Source: an uncultured Granulosicoccaceae bacterium (GTDB taxonomy: Bacteria; Pseudomonadota; Gammaproteobacteria; Granulosicoccales; Granulosicoccaceae). Taken from it: a DNA stretch of 57,514 nt. The notes beneath the pieces are model-generated. The model made no database searches and was not told the DNA's origin. It worked only from the letters and a program-made list of their open reading frames with translations. The position numbers were made by a program, and so were the translations under genes. How positions within the stretch are numbered: position 1 is the first letter of the stretch; each line of letters starts with the position of its first letter. The DNA lies in NCBI GenBank assembly GCA_938003855.1, contig CALKXD010000223.1:1-57514 (forward strand), given 5' to 3'. Below are positions 19,484 through 27,701 of the stretch, in pieces.

Positions 19484-20770
19484 ATGAAATCAGTTTTCAA
19501 AACCGCTCTCGCCCTGGCAGTTGGAGTCGCAACCGCGACTACTGCGTCTGCTGCGGATGAGCTTACTATTGCGATCGTTAACAACGGTCACATGATCAAC
19601 ATGCAGAAAGTCGCTGAGGCCTACACGGCTGACACCGGCGTGAAACTGAATTGGGTTTCACTGGAAGAAGGCGTACTGCGTGAGCAGGTTACTTCTGACA
19701 CGGCAACTGGCGGTGGTCAGTACGACATCATCAACATCGGTATGCAGGAAGCACCTATCTGGGGCGCTGCAGGCTGGATTGAGCCACTGACTTTCGGCGA
19801 CGACTATGACGTAGAAGACATCCTTCCTGCGATGCGTGCCGGTCTCTCCCACGAAGGTACTCTGTACGCAGCACCTTTTTACGGTGAGTCTTCAATGGTT
19901 ATGTACCGTAAAGACCTGACTGACGCTGCTGGCGTAACTATCGCCGACAACGACACCTGGGAAAACGTTAAAGCTGCAGCAGCGGCGATCCATAAGCCAG
20001 AAGATGGTGTTTATGGTGCGTGCTTGCGCGGTAAGCCTGGTTGGGGTGACAACGGTGCTTTCATCACTACTGTTGCTAACTCTTTCGGTGCTGCATGGTT
20101 CGATAAAGACATGCGTCCACAGCTTGATTCTCCAGAGTGGAATGCTGCGGTCAACTTCTATGTTGATCTTCTGAGCAGCTACGGTCCTCCGGGTTCAGAA
20201 GGTAACTCCTTCAACGAAATCCTGGCTCTGTACAACGAAGGCAAATGTGGTCTGTGGATCGACGCTACTATCGCTGCTTCTTTCCTGGAAGTAGACGGTG
20301 TTGCTTACGCACAATCGCCAAACGCTGGTAACCCTGTTGGTGCCAACTGGCTTTGGGCATGGGCAATGGCAGTTCCTGCCGGTTCACCTAACGCTGAAGC
20401 TTCTATGAAGTTCATCGAATGGGCTACTTCTAAAGAATACGTCCAGGCTGTTGGTAACCATCCTGACTTCGGTTGGGGTTCAGTTCCGACTGGTCAGCGT
20501 GCTTCAACTTATGCCATTCCTGAGTTCCAGGCAGCCGCAGCATTTGCTGAAGCTGAAATGGCAGCTATCAATTCAGCTGCTCCAGAAGCAACTGAGCTGA
20601 AGCCATACCAGGGTGTACAGTTTGTAGCTATTCCGGAATTCCCGGAAATCGGTGGTGCTTTTGGTCAGGAAATGGCAGCTGCTCTTTCTGGTGCCAAGTC
20701 AGTTGAAGAAGCACTTGCTGCTGCTCAGAAAGCTGCTGACTCTATCATGAAGGAAGCAGGTTATTACTGA
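19484..20770 (+). CDS. Polyol/sugar ABC transporter substrate-binding protein
   Basis: A periplasmic solute-binding protein (428 aa, family 1) with a clear signal peptide (MKSVFKTALALAVGVATATTASA). Its closest recognisable type is the sorbitol/mannitol-binding SmoE/MtlE group, supported by the neighbouring mannitol dehydrogenase. The ATG has a strong TGGAGGA site. Codons ending in T are noticeably more frequent than in neighbouring genes (for example runs of GCT, ACT, GGT), the pattern of a very highly expressed gene. It is followed by a terminator before the permease genes. Confidence 0.9.
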   Translation: MKSVFKTALALAVGVATATTASAADELTIAIVNNGHMINMQKVAEAYTADTGVKLNWVSLEEGVLREQVTSDTATGGGQYDIINIGMQEAPIWGAAGWIEPLTFGDDYDVEDILPAMRAGLSHEGTLYAAPFYGESSMVMYRKDLTDAAGVTIADNDTWENVKAAAAAIHKPEDGVYGACLRGKPGWGDNGAFITTVANSFGAAWFDKDMRPQLDSPEWNAAVNFYVDLLSSYGPPGSEGNSFNEILALYNEGKCGLWIDATIAASFLEVDGVAYAQSPNAGNPVGANWLWAWAMAVPAGSPNAEASMKFIEWATSKEYVQAVGNHPDFGWGSVPTGQRASTYAIPEFQAAAAFAEAEMAAINSAAPEATELKPYQGVQFVAIPEFPEIGGAFGQEMAAALSGAKSVEEALAAAQKAADSIMKEAGYY

Positions 20771-20798
20771 GTAAGCCCCGGCTCTTAAGTAAGACCTA

Positions 20799-20832
20799 AA
20801 GGCCCGGCGGCACTACCGCCGGGCCTTTTTTT
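20799..20832 (+). terminator. Terminator/attenuator between binding protein and permeases
   Basis: A 10-bp perfect GC stem (GGCCCGGCGG / CCGCCGGGCC, loop CACTA) is followed by seven T. It lies 30 bp after the binding-protein stop and 110 bp before the first permease. It would lower transcription into the membrane components, a usual way to make binding protein in excess. Confidence 0.92.
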
Positions 20833-20941
20833 GCAACCTGATTACCCATCAATGTTTAAGTCGTTCTACACCGCTTTCGTATTTTTTTCGAACGTACCTT
20901 TAAACTAAAAACTCCCGCAGTCCTGCAAGGTTTAAAGCGCT

Positions 20942-21883
20942 ATGGCAAAAAGAACACTCCCCCGCCTACTTCAAACTCCAGCTGTGGTGCTGCTGCTGCT
21001 CTGGATGCTCGTTCCACTTAGCATGACGTTGTTTTTTTCGTTCATTCGCTATGTACTGAACAGCTTTAATCGCCCCGAATGGACCTCACCGTCGTTGAGT
21101 AACTGGCGTGGCTTCGGTAACTACGAGTACGTTTTATTTAACGCCAAAGATTTTTGGTTCGCTGTGCAAAACAGCCTTTTTATTGTCGTCAGTATTCTGC
21201 TGCTTACCGTGGTTTTGGGTCTGGCGCTGGCGATGCTGGTTAACAGATCATTTCCAGGTCGCGGCATCGTACGTGTTCTGCTTATTTCCCCCTTCTTTGT
21301 CATGCCTGCGGTCAATGCGGTGCTGTGGATCAACATGATCCTCGACCCTGTTCTGGGCCTTAACGGAATTGCAGTGGCCGGGATAAACGAGATCGTCAAT
21401 GGATTAAAAGACTTTCCGGTGCTTGGGGCGTTTTTCTCGCTGTGGCCTGAGATCGTGCCGATGTCTTTTCGGGCGACTCAAACATCAGCCTACGCGGTAA
21501 TCATTATGGTGACGTGGCAATGGACACCGTTCGCTGTACTTATTTTCATGACGTCACTTCAATCCGAAGACGAGAGTCAGAAAGAAGCAGCGATTCTCGA
21601 TGGCGCAACGGCATGGTCGCGATTCCGCAATCTGACCGTCCCGCACCTGGCCAGGCCAATTGCAATTGTCGTGATGATTCAGTCTATATTTCATCTGTCT
21701 CTGTATGCGGAGATCGAAATCGTTAGTCGAGGCAACGGAAACAAGAATTTGCCGTATCTGATTGGCGAGTTCACATCAAACAACATTGGCGCAGCTAGTG
21801 CCACTGGCATCTTCGCCGTAATACTTGCGAACATCGTAGCGATCTTTCTGCTGCGTATGGTTGGCAAGAACATGATGGATTAG
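20942..21883 (+). CDS. Polyol/sugar ABC transporter permease 1
   Basis: An inner-membrane permease (313 aa, six predicted helices) of the MalF/SmoF type. The EAA-like coupling loop EAAILDGATAWSRFRNLTVPHL sits in the C-terminal third, where it contacts the ATPase. It pairs with the next permease, 9 bp downstream. The substrate class is inferred from the operon. Confidence 0.93.
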   Translation: MAKRTLPRLLQTPAVVLLLLWMLVPLSMTLFFSFIRYVLNSFNRPEWTSPSLSNWRGFGNYEYVLFNAKDFWFAVQNSLFIVVSILLLTVVLGLALAMLVNRSFPGRGIVRVLLISPFFVMPAVNAVLWINMILDPVLGLNGIAVAGINEIVNGLKDFPVLGAFFSLWPEIVPMSFRATQTSAYAVIIMVTWQWTPFAVLIFMTSLQSEDESQKEAAILDGATAWSRFRNLTVPHLARPIAIVVMIQSIFHLSLYAEIEIVSRGNGNKNLPYLIGEFTSNNIGAASATGIFAVILANIVAIFLLRMVGKNMMD

Positions 21884-21892
21884 GGCACAGAC

Positions 21893-22729
21893 ATGGCAAC
21901 AGTCTCTCAAACATCACGATTTGGAAATATGTTCTGGACCATCCTTGCATGGGTCATAGCATTATTATTCTTCTTTCCCATCTTCTGGATGATTTTCACC
22001 AGTTTTAAAACTGACGCCGATGCGGTGAAGCCGGAGTTTCTTTTCTCCTTCACGCCGACGCTCGAAAATTATGTCAACATGACCGAGAACTATGACTATT
22101 GGCGTTTTGCGATTAATTCGGTCATTACCTCTACCTTCGCGACGCTGCTCGCGTTAGTTGTGGGCATACCGGCTGCCTATGCGATGGCATTTGACCCGAG
22201 CCGCCATACCAAGGATATCCTTGTCTGGATGCTCTCCACAAAAATGCTGCCGGCAGCCGCAGTACTCTACCCGATGACATTCCTGACGAAAAACTTCCTG
22301 GATATATTCGATACGCATTTCCTGGTGATCGTTGTGCTTTGCCTGATTAATCTGCCTATTGTGATCTGGATGTTGTTCACCTACTTCAAAGAGATACCCA
22401 AGGAAATTATAGAAGCAGGCAAAATGGACGGGGTGACTACCTGGGGTGAGATCAAAGATATTCTGATCCCGCTGGCCTGGGGTGGCGTCGCCTCAACAGC
22501 TCTGCTCACGTTTATATTTTGCTGGAACGAGGCTTACTGGACAGTGCGACTAACCACCACAGAGGCCGCAACGCTTTCAAAACTGATTGAAGGTAATCGT
22601 GCACCCGAAGGTCTCTTTTTTGGTCGTTTGTCAGCAGTATCGACAGCAGCGGTCGGGCCGATCGTGGTACTGGGTTGGTTCTGCCAGAAACAATTGGTGC
22701 GTGGCCTGACGTTCGGAGCTGTTAAGTGA
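21893..22729 (+). CDS. Polyol/sugar ABC transporter permease 2
   Basis: The second permease (278 aa, six helices), MalG/SmoG type. Its coupling loop is EIIEAGKMDGVTTWGEIKDILIPLAWGG. It lies 9 bp after the first permease and is co-transcribed. Together with the binding protein and the ATPase at 25164 it makes a full importer. Confidence 0.94.
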   Translation: MATVSQTSRFGNMFWTILAWVIALLFFFPIFWMIFTSFKTDADAVKPEFLFSFTPTLENYVNMTENYDYWRFAINSVITSTFATLLALVVGIPAAYAMAFDPSRHTKDILVWMLSTKMLPAAAVLYPMTFLTKNFLDIFDTHFLVIVVLCLINLPIVIWMLFTYFKEIPKEIIEAGKMDGVTTWGEIKDILIPLAWGGVASTALLTFIFCWNEAYWTVRLTTTEAATLSKLIEGNRAPEGLFFGRLSAVSTAAVGPIVVLGWFCQKQLVRGLTFGAVK

Positions 22730-22860
22730 GCATGCCCGCTTCTGCCGCAGACACAGTCGTTATCGCCGGCGCCGCTGGTAGAGCGGCTGTTGTTTGTATT
22801 GGCCCATTTGTCGAAGTAACGCGGCGCAATGATGTCTACGGCGTAGAAGTACGCAGTTAG
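22726..22860 (+). CDS. Possible 44-codon ORF filling the permease-AraC gap
   Basis: A GTG that overlaps the permease stop (GTGA) opens a frame of 44 residues, with an ATG two codons in (22732), ending 4 bp before the AraC gene. The product begins MSMPASAADTVVIAGAAGRA and has no recognised domain. The fit to the gap suggests either a small coupled gene or the residue of a lost gene. No strong ribosome site is visible, so this is tentative. Confidence 0.3.
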   Translation: MSMPASAADTVVIAGAAGRAAVVCIGPFVEVTRRNDVYGVEVRS

Positions 22861-22864
22861 CATT

Positions 22865-23758
22865 ATGTCGATTATCGAACCCGAAATTGAAAAGGTTGAT
22901 CGAAGTACACGATCCATACGCTACCTTGAGCACGGGTGGCCATCGGATTTGTGCCGCTGGCACGCCCACGAGGAATACGAACTCCACCTGGTTGTCGAAA
23001 CACGCGGTAAGGCCTTTGTAGGCGACTACATCGGCGACTTCAAAGCCGGTGATCTGTTCATGACGGGGCCTAACCTGCCGCACAACTGGATTACTGATCA
23101 GGTGTGGTCCAAGCGGGTAGATATTCGCGACATGCTGATCCAGTTCAGCCATGAAAGCGTCGAAAAACTCGCTGACGGTTTCCCGGAATTTTCGCAGGTG
23201 CTTAAGTTGCTGCAACTTGCTCAGTCAGGTATCTATTTCGAAGGCTTCAATCCGACTTTTGCGCGCGGCCATATGGAATCCATACGCGACAACAGAGGTG
23301 CGGAGCGTATTCTTGCGTTTGTGCGGTTTCTAGTGCGACTCAACGAGCACGCAGAAAAAAAGGCGCTCTCTATTACCAAGTTAATCCAGCCTGAAGGTGG
23401 CAGTAAGCAAGCGCGCATCGCTCAGGTGGTAGACCATGTAACTAAGAATTTCTTTGAAGTAATCTCAGTTGCTCAAGCCGCGGAGATGGCAAACATGACA
23501 GAGATAACCTTCAGTCGGAATTTCCAGGCAGTAACCGGGCACAGTTTCGTGGATTTTTTAAACCGTATCCGTATTGGTCAGGCGTGCGGAATGCTCTACG
23601 CCTCTGATGATCAAATTACCTCGATTGCACAGGAATCAGGCTATAAGAATCTTGCTAATTTCAATCGGCATTTCCTCAAAGTGAAGGGAATGACACCATC
23701 AGAGTATCGAGAGACAGCGCGCAAAGATCTAACACCTGATCAAGGGGTCTCTTTATGA
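22865..23758 (+). CDS. AraC-family transcriptional regulator
   Basis: A 297-aa regulator. The N-terminal cupin-like effector domain (RWHAHEEYELHLVVETRGKAF, FMTGPNLPHNW) is followed by two C-terminal helix-turn-helix motifs (ISVAQAAEMANMTEITFSRNF and ITSIAQESGYKNLANFNRHF), ending KGMTPSEYRE. Its place inside the polyol operon makes it the likely activator of that operon, with the polyol as effector (inference). It overlaps the dehydrogenase gene by 4 bp (ATGA). Confidence 0.92.
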   Translation: MSIIEPEIEKVDRSTRSIRYLEHGWPSDLCRWHAHEEYELHLVVETRGKAFVGDYIGDFKAGDLFMTGPNLPHNWITDQVWSKRVDIRDMLIQFSHESVEKLADGFPEFSQVLKLLQLAQSGIYFEGFNPTFARGHMESIRDNRGAERILAFVRFLVRLNEHAEKKALSITKLIQPEGGSKQARIAQVVDHVTKNFFEVISVAQAAEMANMTEITFSRNFQAVTGHSFVDFLNRIRIGQACGMLYASDDQITSIAQESGYKNLANFNRHFLKVKGMTPSEYRETARKDLTPDQGVSL

Positions 23759-25176
23759 ATAGCGCTGTACCCAATCCAATTTCGGCAACCGGCTACGAAA
23801 GATCAGCCTGCCAGGTGGGTGTGGTTCATTTGGGCTTCGGGGCGTTTCATCGCTCCCACCAGGCGGTCTATATTGACGACTATCTGGACATGTCAGGGGA
23901 TTTGCGCTGGGGCATTGCCGCTGTCAACTTGCGCGAGTCCGAAGCCGGCCATTTTAAAAATGTTGAGCAGGACTATATTCGTCACGACGGGTATTTCTTG
24001 AAATCGTACTCTGCCGATGGCGAAGCCAGTTTGCGTCGAGTGCGCAGTCATGTGCAGTTCGCCGATTGGAGTCTTGCCAAACTCGACAGTGAAGCCCTGC
24101 TCTCCTTGCCTTCGGTTCATCTGGTGACGATAACCGTTACCGAAAGCGGCTACTACACCGACCCCAATGGTGATCTCAATCTAGCCGACCCGACTATAAA
24201 AGCAGAGGTGTCAGGAGCAAAATCCGAAAGTGTTTATGCCTACCTGCGTGCGGCTATTTCGCAACGTGCCGCGTCGACTGGCGCGCCGCTGACGATAGCG
24301 TGTTGCGACAATATACGGCAAAACGGCAAGATGCTGGGGAGCAACCTGCTCGCTTATCTCACCGCCTGCAACGAAACCGACCTGGCGTCCTGGGTCAAGA
24401 GCAATGTCTCTTTTCCATGCTCGATGGTGGATCGAATAACGCCACGCAGCCCATCCGAACTCTCAGACGAAATATCAGCGCTGGTCGGTGCCCCGGTAAC
24501 ATCGCCGGTGATGGCGGAGGACTTTACGCAGTGGGTATTGCAATCGCAGGCCTCAGCAGACATGCCCGAACTCGACAGAGTCGGGGTGACGGTGACCGCA
24601 GACGTAGACGCCTATGAAGAAACAAAAATACGGGTACTCAATGGCGGCCACACGGCATTGGCTTATCTGGCGGCGCTCGAAGGTGTAGAGACCTTTGACG
24701 CGGCGATGCGAGTCCCGCATCTGCTGGAACATTTCCGGAATTTTGAGACCGAAGAAGTACTGCCGGCACTGACACTTGATCTGCCTTTCTCCAAGGCGGA
24801 ATATCTGGAAAAAATTATCCTGCGCTTTGGCAATGCCGCCATTGGTGACACCGTTGCACGAATATGCGCAGATGGCATGGTTAAGTTCCCCATCTTTATC
24901 CGCCCGACCCTCGAAGGCTGTTTAAAGCAAGGGATCATGCCGGTTTATTCTATCCGCAGTATCGCCAGCTGGTATGTGTTCGCGATTCATGTCAATGCGG
25001 GCAAAATAGGGTTCAAGTATGACGAACCCGCCTGGAACGATCTTAAAGCAATGCTGGGTTCAGACGCTTTCATCGTAAATCGACAACTGTGGGGCGACTT
25101 GCCCGAGACCTATCCCGAATTCGCCGAAACCTTGCGGCACGAAATAAAACAAATGGAGTCAAAATGGCCAATCTGA
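23755..25176 (+). CDS. Mannitol dehydrogenase family protein (polyol 2-dehydrogenase)
   Basis: A cytoplasmic NAD(P)-dependent long-chain dehydrogenase (473 aa) that oxidises mannitol or a related polyol to the 2-ketose, or reduces fructuronate. It has an N-terminal Rossmann region (GVVHLGFGAFHRSHQAVYIDD) and the catalytic KxxxxNxxH in KIRVLNGGHTALAYL. With a sugar-alcohol importer in the same operon, oxidation of an imported polyol is the likely job. It starts at the ATGA overlap with the AraC gene and overlaps the ATPase gene by 13 bp. Confidence 0.93.
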   Translation: MNSAVPNPISATGYERSACQVGVVHLGFGAFHRSHQAVYIDDYLDMSGDLRWGIAAVNLRESEAGHFKNVEQDYIRHDGYFLKSYSADGEASLRRVRSHVQFADWSLAKLDSEALLSLPSVHLVTITVTESGYYTDPNGDLNLADPTIKAEVSGAKSESVYAYLRAAISQRAASTGAPLTIACCDNIRQNGKMLGSNLLAYLTACNETDLASWVKSNVSFPCSMVDRITPRSPSELSDEISALVGAPVTSPVMAEDFTQWVLQSQASADMPELDRVGVTVTADVDAYEETKIRVLNGGHTALAYLAALEGVETFDAAMRVPHLLEHFRNFETEEVLPALTLDLPFSKAEYLEKIILRFGNAAIGDTVARICADGMVKFPIFIRPTLEGCLKQGIMPVYSIRSIASWYVFAIHVNAGKIGFKYDEPAWNDLKAMLGSDAFIVNRQLWGDLPETYPEFAETLRHEIKQMESKWPI

Positions 25177-26201
25177 CGCTGCGCGGCGTGCGCAAAAGCT
25201 ATGGTGATGTCCAGGTTATGCATGGCGTCGACCTCGATATCGTTGATGGTGAGTTTGTCGTCTTTGTCGGTCCGTCCGGTTGTGGAAAGTCGACCCTGCT
25301 GCGCATGATAGCCGGTCTGGAAGAAATCTCCGGCGGGTCTGTGTCCATCGGTGACACAGAGGTTAATGAAGTGCCGGCCTCAAAGCGCGGCGTGGCGATG
25401 GTGTTCCAGAGCTACGCTCTGTACCCGCACATGACGGTCTACAAAAACATGGCCTTCGGCCTGAAGCAGGCAAAGACCGACCCTGCCGAAATCGATAAAC
25501 GCGTGCGCGCTGCGGCCGAAATCCTGCAGATTACCGACTACCTTGATCGCAGTCCGCGCAATCTGTCGGGTGGACAGCGTCAGCGAGTAGCAATCGGGCG
25601 TGCGATTGTTCGTGATCCGGAGGTGTTCCTGTTCGACGAGCCACTGTCAAACCTTGACGCAGCACTGCGTGTCCAGACCCGTCTGGAGATCGCACGTCTG
25701 CACGAGCGACTTCAGACCACGATGATTTACGTGACACACGATCAGGTCGAAGCGATGACGCTTGCCGATAAGATTGTGGTCCTGCGGGATGGCCGCATTG
25801 AACAGGTCGGATCGCCGATGGAACTCTACGAACGCCCGGAGAATGCCTTTGTTGCGCAGTTTATCGGTAGCCCCAAAATGAACTTTTTCTCGGGCTCGGA
25901 TCTCGCACCTGCCGGCAGCGGCATACTTGGTCGGGAAGTCACCGAAGGCCTGCAAGTGGGTTTGCGCCCTGAGCACCTTGTTGTTGCAGACCCTGCCAAT
26001 ACCATCGTCGAAGGCACTCTTGAACTTGTCGAGAACCTGGGTGAGTATGCGCTGGTCCATTTGCTTACAGCAACAAACGTAGAGTTTATCGCCAAAACAG
26101 AAAAGCCACCTGCCGCTGCTAAAGGGGACACCATCGGTTTTGGTCTTAAAGCGGATCTTGCTCACTTTTTCGATAAAAGCACCGGCGCACGTGTGGAATA
26201 A
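25164..26201 (+). CDS. Polyol/sugar ABC transporter ATP-binding protein (MalK/UgpC type)
   Basis: The ATPase of the importer (345 aa). Walker A is GPSGCGKST, the Q-loop lies in MVFQSYALYPHMTVYKNM, the signature is LSGGQRQRVAIGRA, Walker B is VFLFDEPLSNLDA and the switch is THDQVEAMT. A C-terminal TOBE/regulatory region of about 110 aa follows (VGLRPEHLVV). The start ATG at 25164 has GGAG 5 nt upstream, inside the dehydrogenase gene; the in-frame extension further upstream is spurious. Confidence 0.95.
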   Translation: MANLTLRGVRKSYGDVQVMHGVDLDIVDGEFVVFVGPSGCGKSTLLRMIAGLEEISGGSVSIGDTEVNEVPASKRGVAMVFQSYALYPHMTVYKNMAFGLKQAKTDPAEIDKRVRAAAEILQITDYLDRSPRNLSGGQRQRVAIGRAIVRDPEVFLFDEPLSNLDAALRVQTRLEIARLHERLQTTMIYVTHDQVEAMTLADKIVVLRDGRIEQVGSPMELYERPENAFVAQFIGSPKMNFFSGSDLAPAGSGILGREVTEGLQVGLRPEHLVVADPANTIVEGTLELVENLGEYALVHLLTATNVEFIAKTEKPPAAAKGDTIGFGLKADLAHFFDKSTGARVE

Positions 26202-26245
26202 ACACTAATGGGCTAATCGTGCGCCACCTGTCGGCGCTGTTTGCT

Positions 26246-26268
26246 AACCGCTGAATCATGCAGCGGTT
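26246..26268 (+). terminator. Hairpin downstream of the polyol operon
   Basis: AACCGCTG / CAGCGGTT forms an 8-bp stem with a 7-base loop 45 bp after the ATPase stop. A second, perfect palindrome follows at 26317-26335 (GTCGGTAC gcc GTACCGAC). Neither has a good U-run; a transcript-end or mRNA-stabilising role is inferred. Confidence 0.4.
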
Positions 26269-26432
26269 GCAACACCTCTTTACCCGCAATATCCCCCGTA
26301 ATTTGCAAGGCCCGTTGTCGGTACGCCGTACCGACATTTACACAAGTTGCTGTACACTAAATCCCCGTTGGTGCCTGACTTCTGAATCCTGACAGTGCCA
26401 GCGATGCTGGTTTACCCGGTAATACCGGTTGG

Positions 26433-26843
26433 TCAGGCCCAGCCCAGCTGTTTTAACGCATAGCCATCGTTCCATATTTTAGTCATGTGCTTAATTTTTC
26501 CGCCGTCGAATTGCATGGCGTAGACATAGTCCGACGCGACTGTTTTGCCTGTCGGCGGCACCGGGCCCTCGCCACTGTGTGTACCGTGAAATACCCCGAA
26601 CACGGTGACAACCTGACGCTCTTCATCAACAGATTGTGATTTGATCTCATAGTGTCCGTCGGGCATCGGTACCAGCAGGCCCGACATCCAATCGCAATAG
26701 GCTGCAAGTGTCGTGACATCGGCAAGCGCATCTGCCTGAGCCGAGAAGCCGGCATCTGCGTGGCAATAGGCGCTGCACACCTGCCATCCTTTGCCGGATT
26801 CACAGGCGTCGAAAAATGACATTGCGGTATCGTGAATGCTCAT
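26433..26843 (-). CDS. SnoaL-like / NTF2-fold protein
   Basis: A 136-aa single-domain protein of the SnoaL/ester-cyclase NTF2-like superfamily (ARYED-type cone fold expected). Features include CDWMSGLLVPMPDGHYEI and DYVYAMQFDGGKIKHMTKIWNDGYALKQLGW. A very strong ribosome site (AAAGGAGG) precedes the ATG. It stands alone between two operons. The substrate is unknown, and NTF2-fold members range from enzymes to binding proteins. Confidence 0.8.
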   Translation of the reverse strand: MSIHDTAMSFFDACESGKGWQVCSAYCHADAGFSAQADALADVTTLAAYCDWMSGLLVPMPDGHYEIKSQSVDEERQVVTVFGVFHGTHSGEGPVPPTGKTVASDYVYAMQFDGGKIKHMTKIWNDGYALKQLGWA

Positions 26844-27264
26844 CGCTATAACCTCCTTTCATGTCCAAAAAGTAGTCGGGGCCTAGTACCTGCAACCGCC
26901 CGGTTGCCCTTAAAAAGCCGGCACGCCCTTCTAATCAACTCCGTTGAATCGTCAGTATTCACCGCTCACACAAGATACGCAGGTGTCACATGACAACAGT
27001 AACCTTGCAGATCATCGATAAGCGGTTGGTTCGCTGACGCCGTCGATTGCGGCGTTGAGTCTCTGTTAAGACAGAACTGTTAAGGGTTTTACAGCGCTCC
27101 GGGGTGTTGCGTTGCGGGCGGGCAACGGAACACGCTGAGACGGCATGCCGTTTGTTTTTCATCACAAAATCACACAACATACAATTGCGCGGTTAACCGG
27201 CTGCCACTGCCTGCGGCAGTCAGGCCACTGAAGACGTCACAGCAACAGCAACGGAATCTTGAGC
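26844..27264. other. 421-bp intergenic region
   Basis: It lies between the divergent SnoaL-like and GFA-family genes. No gene is recognised. A small stem (CGTTGC / GCAACG, 27110-27127) is the only structure noted. Confidence 0.4.
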
Positions 27265-27660
27265 ATGGATAAATACAGCGGTGGTTGCCAGTGCGGGTGC
27301 GTTCGATTGATCGCAACCGGTGTACCGTACCGGGTTGGAGTCTGCCACTGTCTAGACTGCCGCAAACACCACGGAGCAGTTTTCTATGCGGCGGCGGTGT
27401 TCGCGGAGGACGCGGTATCCATAGAGGGCGAAACCCGTGGCTATCGCGGGCGACATTTCTGCCTGCGCTGCGGGGGTGCTGTGTTTGCACGCAGCGATGA
27501 TGAGATCGAGATTCATCTGGGCACGCTGGATGTTCCGGATCAACTGCTGCCAACCTACGAAAGCTGGACAGTACGGCGGGAAGCCTGGTTGCGTCCGATA
27601 CCGGGGGCGGCACAATACGATCGAGGCCGCCATTCGAACGGCCGGTCAGAACCTGAGTAA
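27265..27660 (+). CDS. GFA family (Mss4-like zinc fold) protein
   Basis: A 131-aa zinc protein of the glutathione-dependent formaldehyde-activating enzyme family. Cys pairs are placed as expected: GCQCG near residue 8, CHCLDC near 29, and CLRCGG near 70. Family members bind Zn and some bind S-hydroxymethylglutathione, but most are uncharacterised. A formaldehyde link is tempting beside methyltransferase genes but is unproven. The ATG at 27265 is preferred to the TTG two codons upstream. The C-terminal QYDRGRHSNGRSEPE tail is polar. Confidence 0.85.
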   Translation: MDKYSGGCQCGCVRLIATGVPYRVGVCHCLDCRKHHGAVFYAAAVFAEDAVSIEGETRGYRGRHFCLRCGGAVFARSDDEIEIHLGTLDVPDQLLPTYESWTVRREAWLRPIPGAAQYDRGRHSNGRSEPE

Positions 27661-27701
27661 AAGTCAGTAGCTGTTGCGTGTGATGCGTGCGGTGTGACGG
27701 C

